Source: Diplonema papillatum (taxonomy: Eukaryota > Euglenozoa > Diplonemea > Diplonemida > Diplonemidae). Taken from it: a stretch of 64,000 nt of DNA. Position 1 is the stretch's first letter. Every line of letters starts with the position of its first letter. Below are positions 18,701 to 26,893 of this stretch, one piece after another. Location of the stretch: assembly GCA_030068145.1 (NCBI GenBank), contig JAPJBO010000491.1:1-64000 (forward strand). The letters run 5' to 3'. The notes beneath the pieces are model-generated. The model had not been told where the DNA came from and searched no databases. It worked only from the letters and a program-made list of their open reading frames with translations. The translations under genes were made by a program, and so were the position numbers.

Positions 18701-21313
18701 CTTTCCCGTCAAGAGAGCCTCTTCAATCTGCGAGGCGATTTCAAACACCACGTCCACGGTTCCGTGTTTGGGCCTGAACCCGTGCTGGCTATCTGCTATC
18801 CAGCCTTCTTGCCACTGGACGACGTCCCTGAGCCTCGTGCTCGCCCACAAGCGATAGACCGCGCTTGTGACGGTGATGGGCCGCAATGCCAGCGGGTCGA
18901 GGGTTTCGTCTTTCGGGATCAGCGTGACCGCGGCTTCCAACAACGCGTTCGGCCACGTTCCGGTCGCTTCTATCGCGTTGAACACCTTCGCCAGGGCGTT
19001 CAGCAACGGCAGTGGCAGCTTCTTTAACTCTGCTGTGCTCCATCCGTCCACGCCCGGGACTCCGGCACGCTGCTTCTTTCCAAGAACGCTCCTCAGATCA
19101 TCGCCCGTCAAATCTCGGCACACCATCGGTCGACATCGGATGTATTCCGCATACTCCGCCTTGAAGGCTTCATAGCACGGTTCCGGTCTACTCGCGTACA
19201 TCCGGTTGATGGGCGCCCATTCTTTCTGCAACGTCGCGTCGATCTCCCGTAGATTTGCCGTGTAGCGGCCATCCACTTTCAGCGCCACCAGACCGTCCGC
19301 CTTCTTCCTTCTGCACCACGGAAGCAGTTGCGCCCTGTTTGCACAGTGGAAGTTCTGCATCTTGCTCTCCAGCTGAGCTATTCTCCCCTTTCGCGCCTGT
19401 GCTGTCAGTGACCGGCTCCTCGCTTCCAGCTTCTGCCTCAAGGTCTGGGCGACGCTCAAGTCCGGCGGGCGTCGCGGCAAATCGCGCACCTTTGGTACTC
19501 GTCCGGCCATTGATTCCAGTCCCGATACTACGTTCTCCCACGTCTTCTCCAGCGATCTCGGCATGCACCCGGGTCCTTCCCCACTCAGTGTTTGCAGCCC
19601 TCGGATGTAGGCGTCGAGGCCGTTCAATATCTTCCGGAATCTGCTTGAGGCATACGTACCCGCGCCCGTCCCGGTGTCTGTCACGGACGCAAAATGTTCT
19701 CTCTTAGGCTTTCTTGTCTCACCCCGTCCTTGATAGGCGGCAACGGGCCCGTCGAGCAACCCCTGTTTCTCCGCCAGCTCGACCAGATACCCCTCGCACG
19801 CCTTAGTCGCCGACACCCAGAGCGCTTCCACGTCATCTGGTGCTGCATCTTCGAACCGGTGCTTCACTAACAACTCTTCCGCCCGCGCTGCTGCCCGTCC
19901 TTCGTGCGTCACGTCTACCTGGCTCATGGACCTTGGCATGCGGTACCTCTCACATGTGTCTGCAAACGCGGTGATGTCCAGCTCTACCGTCACCATCTTG
20001 TGGCTGGGCACCCGCTGCCCTTCCGCGTCTACGACGACGGTGGTTTCGCTCGCTACCAGTGAGTGTATCGCGACGTCGTTCAGCAAGACGTGATCGATGC
20101 GTGTGCCTCGCGTCCCCGTCTTCTCGTACGTCTTCGGGGCACCGCCATCGGTGCAGATCTCTGCGGCGTCGTACCATCCCGATCGCAGCATGCACGACAT
20201 CGCCGCCGACGACGAGGGCTCCGCATTAAAATCGCCGGCCACAATGACCGGTACTCGTCCGAGACTTGCTGCTTCTCGGTGCACCTCCGCAATAATCTTC
20301 TCCCTCTCCGGCGCCGCCTTGTCCCCCGAGTTCGCATACAGTGTGAAGACATGCAAAAATTGGTTTCCTCTTCCAAGTCCGACGGCCACGTGCACCCACC
20401 TCCGGCTCGGTGACGGCTTCCCGACCACGAAGGCCGGCGCCGGTTTCTTCGCAAAGACTGCAACACCCGCTCCGCCGGCTTCCGCTATCCACGGTGATGC
20501 TTTGCCCTGCCGGTCAAGTCGCTCCCGACACGGTTCCCCCCACAGCGACTTCCAGTCTCGCCTGACGCCGTCCTCGAACTCCCTCTGACCCCAGTCGGTC
20601 AAAAGCGTCTCCTGTACCGCCAGAATGTCGACAGCGGCACAATCCAAAAAGTGTGCCCTCCCCCCGAGAGATGTCATGTTTATCGTCCCGAACTTCAGCG
20701 TCTCCCTTCCTCCTTGTAACACGCCCCCGTCCCGCTTCGGCGGCACCTGCTGCGACCTGGCGTCCGTTCCTTCATGTGCTGCGACCCTCACCGCGTGCTC
20801 GACCCGGCTCAACTCCACAGTTTCCACCGTGTCTGCATGTAGCGCCAGCTCCGCCAATGTGGTACCCGGGAGCAGGAGCCGGTCGTAGTGCTCCGGAACG
20901 TACGTGACCGCCGTCTGCTGCCCCGTGGCGCCCACGCGAGGTGCGTATCGTCGCAGGATGTGCGGCCTCCTGCTGTCCAGCACCCAGAGTACCGCTCCGG
21001 TGACCGTCGCGGCTGCCGTCAACGTCATCTCGTCCCCGTACTCGTACGGCCCCCGCATTGCCTCCACGTAAGCAAACCAGCTGCCGTACCTTTCGGACGG
21101 CGCGAAGTGTGCTTCGAATGTCGGGTCTTTTAACATCGCGTCCACAACCCGTGCACGAAGTCTCCTTACCGACCACCCCGGCAGTCCGGCTGCGACCGCT
21201 GCGAACTGGCAGGCCCCGTCCCCAGGGACTTCTTGCACACTCGCTCCCATCGCGTCCGCGGCTTCTCTCAACCTTAACCCCAGCGTTTCGTGCGTCTCTC
21301 CACCGCCACGCAT
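15773..21313 (-). CDS. LINE-A ORF2: OTU protease, AP endonuclease, reverse transcriptase, Cys/His-rich tail
   Basis: 1,846 residues, open throughout. An OTU-like cysteine protease spans about 25-150 (DGAC with Cys35, EHYD with His142). An AP-type endonuclease spans about 207-445 (catalytic Glu in QETLL at 235, then AGDFNAEP, TRIDHVLLND and SHK); it nicks target DNA to prime synthesis. The reverse transcriptase has DFAKCFDKVP, NGILQGCPLSV and the active site FADD at 969-972. A CX2CX8HX4C knuckle lies near 1290-1310. The tail at about 1603-1698 has three repeats of CX2HX4CX2C...CCX2-3HH, followed by a basic, Lys/Arg-rich end. There is no RNase H. The ATG lies 13 bases past the ORF1 stop. The OTU role is unknown; it may process the polyprotein or remove ubiquitin. 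Confidence 0.9.
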   Translation of the reverse strand: MRGGGETHETLGLRLREAADAMGASVQEVPGDGACQFAAVAAGLPGWSVRRLRARVVDAMLKDPTFEAHFAPSERYGSWFAYVEAMRGPYEYGDEMTLTAAATVTGAVLWVLDSRRPHILRRYAPRVGATGQQTAVTYVPEHYDRLLLPGTTLAELALHADTVETVELSRVEHAVRVAAHEGTDARSQQVPPKRDGGVLQGGRETLKFGTINMTSLGGRAHFLDCAAVDILAVQETLLTDWGQREFEDGVRRDWKSLWGEPCRERLDRQGKASPWIAEAGGAGVAVFAKKPAPAFVVGKPSPSRRWVHVAVGLGRGNQFLHVFTLYANSGDKAAPEREKIIAEVHREAASLGRVPVIVAGDFNAEPSSSAAMSCMLRSGWYDAAEICTDGGAPKTYEKTGTRGTRIDHVLLNDVAIHSLVASETTVVVDAEGQRVPSHKMVTVELDITAFADTCERYRMPRSMSQVDVTHEGRAAARAEELLVKHRFEDAAPDDVEALWVSATKACEGYLVELAEKQGLLDGPVAAYQGRGETRKPKREHFASVTDTGTGAGTYASSRFRKILNGLDAYIRGLQTLSGEGPGCMPRSLEKTWENVVSGLESMAGRVPKVRDLPRRPPDLSVAQTLRQKLEARSRSLTAQARKGRIAQLESKMQNFHCANRAQLLPWCRRKKADGLVALKVDGRYTANLREIDATLQKEWAPINRMYASRPEPCYEAFKAEYAEYIRCRPMVCRDLTGDDLRSVLGKKQRAGVPGVDGWSTAELKKLPLPLLNALAKVFNAIEATGTWPNALLEAAVTLIPKDETLDPLALRPITVTSAVYRLWASTRLRDVVQWQEGWIADSQHGFRPKHGTVDVVFEIASQIEEALLTGKELYGVALDFAKCFDKVPRDVVLKLVGDLGLHERILGPLRDVYARLRRRYKLHMGLGDIFYTTNGILQGCPLSVILINALLSIVVRRVDDVGGVTSESFADDLTLLTRLREACLQDALVEVDRFCANTGMSIGIPKTFAFGTPKGYEAKLKIGGTDIVTKEELTIVGCLVGTKRTRRTTDLRYDQRAEEAERLGALPISRAQRSGLAAMAVLPAATYGSEFALPTVRGLGKFTAALLRGVWDPVRLHRAQEAVLGILNKAHLLDPYAVLPYRSLGMIAEVCRKRPAWRARVATVRRAYGSRIRAWGPVGIAAEHAKKLGIRWTEDFDNAEDEAGNVLRLVRQSKGERGHTLRKLIRGWRLGELEKRRVDFDGVRAGVEYVATNAYGLKASTTLTAARDVAEVVAGSVMTESHAAKLWGGDGLCRRCDEATEETLGHIWWQCRAYERIRGQNQYAEIVGADRSTWPPCLQEHGILPKGSRVNIEVLHTFMAEVMHERRRLEREGRDRAVGHPWRQLHPDDCPPRRLNFEAIAGPGTFAAVGGERWFRALQYWLDGMCWSVAGDVSTAELAIDFEVYTGLDLPGSVVATTDGTPLSMRARVLARLLKTVGDALERNGDEPPLPGRKLEKIGSLRTVGAPPCLTGYEMRPIFRGGTETMEVLETQLTTARHEFNGEAWGMDLFPTYGGGRAERAARWAVFNDATEKKKGKKTAVVGGDPWYVPEGVPRHEKWGERVCHEHQKVKCDGCKRQGKSVAWCCKAHHKEDDGLAVKFCAQHRLTQCATCKTIAECCRNGHHRCLDHGMPTCAHCSRLADLRSRRPKLCCRKGHHLAAVARSYEEKRGEEAASKKRKAELEGPAPAPRQAKRENVVFILREAAEGEREPATSTPTSATKVGKTASTPAKKRQSDSAAEPVPKRRKGRVDAPRPSPRRREKAEIDAQPMNLDEQSKKKRSTKRAPERDDQDELKRRKHDTSRAKR

Positions 21314-21328
21314 CCCGTCGTTCCCCAG

Positions 21329-22294
21329 TCACGAACGCTTCGCCGCTGCTGGTTGGTGTGCCTTCTTCGTCTTCGCTAACGGTGACTTCCCCGGCGTTCC
21401 CAGCGGACGCTTCGGTTGCGTCATGTGGACGTCTTGAGACGGAGCCTCGGCCCGTCCCATCTTCTGCTTCGTCGGTGTGGCGACGGGCGTCTTCGGCGCC
21501 TTCTTCTTGACCGGGGTCCGGTCTACGGGCATCGCCGGGGGTGTCTTCGGCCTCATCGTCGCGACCATCTCCGTCAGCTTCGCCATCTGAGCACTGAGTG
21601 CTGCGATGTCACCTCGCAGCGCGTCGTTCTTCGCGCGTAGCTCCGCGTTCTCCGCCCGGAGCTGTCGCACCGCGCCATTGTTGTCGCCCGCGCCCTTCGG
21701 TTGCTCGGGTGTGCTCGTCTTTTCCTGACCCTGCCGTCGCAACGCCTCGAGGTACGACGAGACCTTCGGCGTCCTCTCCGCCCTTGCATCCCACACCTGC
21801 GATTTCGGCCGCCGTCCGGACCTGTCTTCCTCGGTCTCGTCATCGACCTTCATCAGCGCTCCTCCCGCGCTTATCAGTCGATGCGGGGGCGGCTCCTCGC
21901 TGGCGACGACGCGCGTGTCCCCATGCGTCTTGCTCCGGTAGGACGCGACTTGGCGACATGTCCATCCCGCCGCCTTCATGGTCGCCTCAAGATCCGAAGC
22001 GGCATCGCGCGCCTGTGCCCCCCTCACCAGGTAATGCATCGCGGGCGGACCCTGCTTCGCCGCCGCTTCGCCCAGCGATTCCCGCACCCGCTCGGACATG
22101 CCGTCTTCGACCCTCACCCCCAGCCGCGCGCGACTACGAGCAAGGCCCAGGCAGCCTTTCCCCTGCGCGAGCACGAGAGCGCTCTTCAGCGATGCTTCCT
22201 CGTCAGCTAGCCACACGACGTCGTTCGTCTCCGACCCCTCCTTCCAGCGCGGTATGCGTAGAAAGAGACCCCTCCTGCCCGAAATTCTCAGCAA
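21329..22294 (-). CDS. LINE-A ORF1: coiled-coil, basic nucleic-acid-binding protein
   Basis: 321 residues lying just upstream of ORF2. LINE ORF1 proteins coat element RNA. A heptad-like stretch (about residues 210-245; LRAENAELRAKNDALRG) predicts a coiled coil. The last 80 residues are rich in Lys, Pro and Thr, suited to RNA binding. No zinc knuckle or RRM was recognised. The frame remains open upstream of this ATG almost to the element boundary at 22340, so the true start could be slightly earlier. Confidence 0.65.
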   Translation of the reverse strand: MLRISGRRGLFLRIPRWKEGSETNDVVWLADEEASLKSALVLAQGKGCLGLARSRARLGVRVEDGMSERVRESLGEAAAKQGPPAMHYLVRGAQARDAASDLEATMKAAGWTCRQVASYRSKTHGDTRVVASEEPPPHRLISAGGALMKVDDETEEDRSGRRPKSQVWDARAERTPKVSSYLEALRRQGQEKTSTPEQPKGAGDNNGAVRQLRAENAELRAKNDALRGDIAALSAQMAKLTEMVATMRPKTPPAMPVDRTPVKKKAPKTPVATPTKQKMGRAEAPSQDVHMTQPKRPLGTPGKSPLAKTKKAHQPAAAKRS

Positions 22295-22340
22295 ATCTCA
22301 AAAAATGGTATCTGGGCAAAAAAAACGCTAAGTGCATTTC

Positions 22341-22465
22341 TGAGCCAATTCACCCACCCCCTGATCGAGCGTAATCGAGTGTAATATTTTGGGTTAGAAT
22401 GCAAAGAATCTGTGGCGATAATCTGCATCGCCGACGGCGCGGTTATCTCTTCGCACGTGAAGTGT
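22341..22465 (-). mobile_element. LINE-A 3'-end fragment abutting the full LINE-A
   Basis: 125 bp identical to the LINE-A 3' end at 15671-15795, same orientation: the last codons of ORF2 and the 3' UTR to TGAATTGGCTCA. The full element starts at the very next base. It is a 5'-truncated older copy, or the site at which the full copy inserted. Confidence 0.85.
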
Positions 22466-22556
22466 AATATAGTGTAATCGAGTGTAGTAGAGTGTAATCG
22501 AGTGTAGTAGAGTGTAGTAGAGTGTAGTCGAGCGTTGTAGAGTGTGATCGAAATTG
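22466..22556. repeat. Decamer repeat array (GTGTAATCGA / GTGTAGTAGA)
   Basis: About nine 10-bp units of types GTGTAATCGA and GTGTAGTAGA. The same decamer occurs in the LINE-A 3' UTR, at 24190-24240, and in diverged form at 49160-49240. Confidence 0.8.
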
Positions 22557-22559
22557 ACA

Positions 22560-24160
22560 CTAGTATTTTGGGTTCGACCACTGGTGGACCCCTGGCTGGC
22601 CCATGAGCGACCATGTTGACCACTGTCTGGCCCAAGAAGTGCCAAGCACAAGCATACGAGGGACGGAAACCGCAGGTGTGGGCCTTCACCGTGGTGGAGC
22701 CAGGCTAGATTCGGGGTGGCGCCCTGGGAGGGACAGGGACGGGGGTAGTCACGCCTTAGTCCCAGGGCCTCTCCCCACCCATCTGTATGTGTTCTCCTGG
22801 TCATCGCTACCGCGCTGACCTTTCCCTCAAAGCCCGCTGCCCACTGCCCTACAAGAGACATGCTTTGCACTCTCTGAATGCCCATTGACTGTGCTCCGCT
22901 TCAGCCGACTGCTTTGGAAGAGGTACTGTGCTCCGTTTGGTGCCGACTGCCCTGCCAGAGACGTGCTTGCAGACAGAGGTCGGCCGCCGCTACTTTGGTT
23001 TTCTCTCGCGTCTTCCCAGCTCCGCCACCTTCCCAGAGGCTTGGGGAGAGCCACGTGCTCCGGCTGTAAGGGACGAGACCGAGGTGCGACGCTGGCCCCG
23101 GTCGCAATCTGTATGTGCCGGCCCGGCCCGATTAGGCCTTTGGAGTACCGCGTGAATGGCGCGATTGGGCCCACGCGCATGCAGCCTGTCTGCTCGCAGT
23201 CACGCCGGCCGGCCCGCAACCGCAACCACATTCGCTTGTGCCCACACACCAGCTCTTCTTATCGAGCTAGCGATCCAGCTAAGGAGCACAACCGAGGATC
23301 CGAGGCGGAATCATGCCCCACAGTGGCCGCACGAGAGCAGACAGCGATGAAGGCCGCAGGGACAGGGTGTGTCAGCCACAATAACGGCAGGTTCCTCCCG
23401 CAGACGCACTACCCATCGGAATGTGACAGCGCAAGTAGGCTCGATGGAAGCACGAAGTGAAGCAGGATAGACGAGCTACGGAGACGAGACGAGTCGTGTA
23501 CCAGGGGCAGGCCGGGACGATGAACCGCATGAAGCCGAAGAAAAAGTTCAACAACGAAGCAACACCACAAGCCGTGCAGCCAAGCAGACCTCCCGGAACC
23601 TACGTGGGCAGTAACGAGGAGCCAACAGATGAGTGTCCACCCTTGTCAATACCCCCAACGACTATGGCACGAATTGCGCAATGCCAGACGGTAGCGTCTG
23701 ACAATGGCATGCGTGACATTGCAGTGCCTAAAGGTGAGATTAGCCTCCGTTTTCAACCGCCTTGTTGTCGCCAGGGAGATCGAACCCACAAACAGAAACT
23801 TGACATCTTCGAGGACAGGGTGTCTGCCAAGCGCTTGCCCTATCGCCTGGAACTGCCCCGCAGGGAATGCCAAAAGGCTCGAGTATTAGCTGCGCTAAAT
23901 TGCAAAGGTTGCTAATACGGGAGAACGGGTACCCGAGCCCCTATGCACTCGACAACCTGCTTCCACAAGTCAGTCCGAACTTCCTCGTCCCCTGCTGCAC
24001 TGCCTGGCTACATCCTTTTTTCAGACGAATATGCTTCTTTTTGTTCGATATTCGATGATCGTGCTATCAGCATCTTTAGCCCCAGAAGAAGGCTCGATAA
24101 TAGACACGTTGCATCAGCTAATCAGGATTGGCTGAGTGCTGTGTGTTTAATCAATTGTTA
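22560..24160. other. Gene-poor stretch, nothing recognised
   Basis: ORFs up to about 190 codons exist on the plus strand but show no recognisable domain. No RNA gene or repeat array was seen. Confidence 0.45.
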
Positions 24161-24164
24161 CAGT

Positions 24165-24276
24165 ACCCCCCCAATTCACCAACGATCGTAATCGAGTGTA
24201 ATCGAGTGTAATCGACGCGTAATCGAGTGTAATCGAGCTCAAGTCGCTTTCAGGGGGGGTAGGTGAATTGGCTCAA
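24165..24276. repeat. LINE-A tail remnants arranged as an inverted pair around decamers
   Basis: CCAATTCACC at the left and GGTGAATTGGCTCA at the right are inverted copies of the LINE-A 3' terminus. Between them lie four or five GTAATCGAGT decamers. It marks an old insertion site of the family. Confidence 0.6.
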
Positions 24277-24279
24277 TTT

Positions 24280-25310
24280 CCCCAGTAAACCGTCCATGAA
24301 AAGTACGATGTTCATCTGGAGGCTCGAAAATCAGCCAATCTGGGGAGGAAAAATGTGGGGCAACATCCGGGGAACATGTAATAAGGCAACAAAGTTTTCC
24401 GCGGCACGAAAAGCTTGAGCAACCACCTCTTATAAATTTTGTCCCAAAAAAAAGGGCCCCCTAACGTTGAGCGAGGTTTTTTCGATGACCTGCAATCCCG
24501 GTATGCGACCTTCGTGGGAGTGTTGCTGCTTCGCCACTTTGTTGTAGACTCCGCCTGTGGGTCTTGCGGAAGCCTCCGTGACACTGGTCTTGTAGGCACA
24601 AAAAAGTTTTCACCAGAAACTCCCGTGGTTAAAAAACCTTTTTTAACCGGCCTGTTTTGAGAATACTTTTTTTTTTTTTGGTGATGCCAGGTGTTGTGTG
24701 CTGCCAGTAGGGATAATTTTCTGGCAGTCAGGCGTAACGGTAATAGGCAATCTCGCTTCTCGAAATGGGCAAACCCCCTGATTTTGTTAACGTTTCTTAA
24801 CAGGCCGAAACCCCTCCTTTTTTGGCTTCTGTGCATCATCTACGCAGTTCCGCAGCTTTTTGGCCGTGAATTCGGTGTCATGCCACATTTCCAAGAATTC
24901 CTGCTCCCGAACTGTCGCTTTTCAGCCTACGGTTTTCAGGGCTACGGTTGGATGATTTGAGGATGATGGGTCAGCCGGCTGATGGATGGATGGATGGTTC
25001 TTAACAAGATGCCTGGGAAGGTTAGCATCTTATCATTTAGACCCTCGGGACAAAGTGTGGATTCGTCGAAAAAGGCGTAGATCAACGCTCGCGCCGCAGA
25101 AACCCGACGGATCGCGGCCGCTGCGAAAATGATCGCGAAGAGAGAGGGAACAAACGAAGAGCGAAGGGCCGGCCGTCGTGGCAACGAATATGGGACGTGG
25201 GACCCGAAAGAAAATGCAGACGAGAAGGCGAGAGAACCGAAAGAGCCCTCCTACCCTGTGCGACAGAAATTGCGCACGGTTTTACCGGCAGCTTTAGTCT
25301 AACTTTCGTC
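24280..25310. other. Gene-poor stretch, nothing recognised
   Basis: Short ORFs only, including a 175-codon minus-strand frame without a known domain (24312-24839) and a short GATGGATG repeat near 24980. Confidence 0.45.
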
Positions 25311-25317
25311 TGACCTT

Positions 25318-25495
25318 CTTCGAAAATTTAGTTTGACTTTAGTCTGACTTTAGTCTGACTTTAGTCTGACTTTAGTCTGACTTTAGTCTGACTTTAGTCT
25401 GACTTTAGTCTGACTTTAGTCTGACTTTAGTCTGACTTTAGTCTGACTTTAGTCTGACTTTAGTCTGACTTTAGTCTGACTTTAGTCTGACTTTT
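25318..25495. repeat. 11-bp minisatellite (CTTTAGTCTGA)n
   Basis: About sixteen near-perfect CTTTAGTCTGA units, with diverged units on both sides. It is unrelated in sequence to the 11-bp array at 8625 but has the same period. Confidence 0.9.
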
Positions 25496-25499
25496 TCCC

Positions 25500-26339
25500 A
25501 AATTAAGTTTGGCTTCAGTCTGACTTCAGTCTAGCTCTAGTCTGGTCTGACCTTCTTCCGGCTGGCAGGAGACGTTTGGATTCGGTCTACTTTTGAAACG
25601 AGAGACCCTCCTCCGTGAGTGCGGAGGGGAGTGGTGCACATGTTAAGGAGGAATAAGAAGCTGCCGGATGAGGTTGGCACGACTGTGTCCGGTCTCCTGT
25701 GCAATGCGTTGGAGAGCCCTTGCAGCGTGCACTTGCGCGGTTCGATAGACCCGGCGAGGACAACGCATCTACAAATACCGTAATTGGATTAATGTTGAAC
25801 CGGGTAAAAAAAAATAACCCCTGGGACACCCCCCAAACTCGGGCTGGGTGTCCCACAGGTTCAGCATATTTTTTTTCGGGGTTTGCGACTTTGCGTTCGT
25901 TGCAGAACATCGCGACCCTGGCGCTTGCCCGCGCCTTGGGGTGCTCAATACTCAGCCCGACCCCTAGATGCCGCTGTCATAGGAGGCTGCAGGACCACTT
26001 GTGCAGTCACGCAGGAGACCACCTGGGACCCCCGGGGTGTCATTTACCCGTTCCGGCTTTAGTCCAGCTCAACATTATTCCAATTACGGTAGATACACCT
26101 ACGTAGAGTCGTGAGTTTGTACGGTAGTGCCAACGTGGATGCACACACAACACGTCGATGCATGCCGATGGCATGGCATGGTTTCAACTTAAATTGTTCG
26201 TTCATTCTTGCAGTCTTGCACCGAGCAGTGTGCAGCGTCAGCTACAAAGGCGCAGGCTGACCAGCAAGGAGAACTGTGAAAACGGGGTTTTGCCTGGAAA
26301 TGTCGTGAACAGGAGATGGTCGATAGTATCACTTAATCC
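25500..26339. other. Intergenic, nothing recognised
   Basis: No ORF with a recognisable domain or repeat array between the 11-bp minisatellite and the flank of the hAT element. Confidence 0.4.
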
Positions 26340-26394
26340 CTGAAAAAGTGTCACAGATTTCGGATTTTCTGCCGAAAATTTCCATCTGCAGGTC

Positions 26395-26462
26395 CGAAAG
26401 TGGCCGGTTTCGAGAACTTGAGGCCCCGCCATTCGACCGCGGTTCGATTCCTCCTCAACCAC
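26395..26462 (+). other. tRNA-like pol III box B, possible SINE remnant
   Basis: GGTTCGATTCC matches the pol III box B consensus, with a loose box-A-like TGGCCGGTTTCGAG upstream. Acceptor and T stems do not pair well, so this is not a functional tRNA. A second box B lies at 30611, on the far side of the hAT element. Confidence 0.25.
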
Positions 26463-26619
26463 TATTTCAGGTGTTCAGGGTTTGGCTCCTGAATGCAACT
26501 CCTAGCCCAGTCTCTGTAAAAAACGGCTGCACAGGTTGACCGTGTGGGTGCCAAAGTGGCCCAAATACGATCCAGGGAGAGGCGACTACATAGAAAATGG
26601 GGTACCCTGAGACGTTTAC

Positions 26620-26850
26620 CATACTATGCAGTCCGCCGCATTCCGCCCGACTTACACGGACTAAAAATACTCCCACACGGACTTACACGGAATCGGGGTG
26701 AGTCCGTCTGGGGTGCGGGTGGGGTGCGGGTGAACGTTTTCCAATGAAAATACTCAGTATCCTTAGTATTGCTTCGTATTCTTAGTATTTCTATTCTTGC
26801 ACATAACAGTCGTTGCGAACTTGGTCATTGCGGTTGCGGAGACCAGCAGC
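26620..26850. repeat. hAT left terminal inverted repeat
   Basis: Pairs with 30241-30502. It includes GGGTGCGGGTG-type tandem hexamers and a CACACGGACT block that recur, with copy-number differences, in the right arm. Confidence 0.75.
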
Positions 26851-26893
26851 AAGAACACAGGAAACAAACACACAACTTCGAAGGGGGGGGGGG

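Larger units (their letters stand above)
15671..22340 (-). mobile_element. LINE-A: full-length non-LTR retrotransposon with two open ORFs
   Basis: A minus-strand element of 6,670 bp: ORF1 22294-21329, ORF2 21313-15773, and a short 3' UTR ending TGAATTGGCTCA. The UTR holds ATTACACTCG/ATTACGCTCG units in place of a poly(A) tail. The 125 bp at its 3' end (15671-15795) are repeated exactly at 22341-22465, immediately upstream of its 5' end, which sets both boundaries. Both ORFs are free of stops, so the copy looks young. 3'-end fragments of the family occur at 50055-50290 and 53150-53387, and a related ORF2 fragment at 62390-62590. Confidence 0.85.

Noticed and set aside
26430..26460. tRNA gene at the box B
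   Set aside because: No acceptor or anticodon stem can be folded; at most a SINE remnant.
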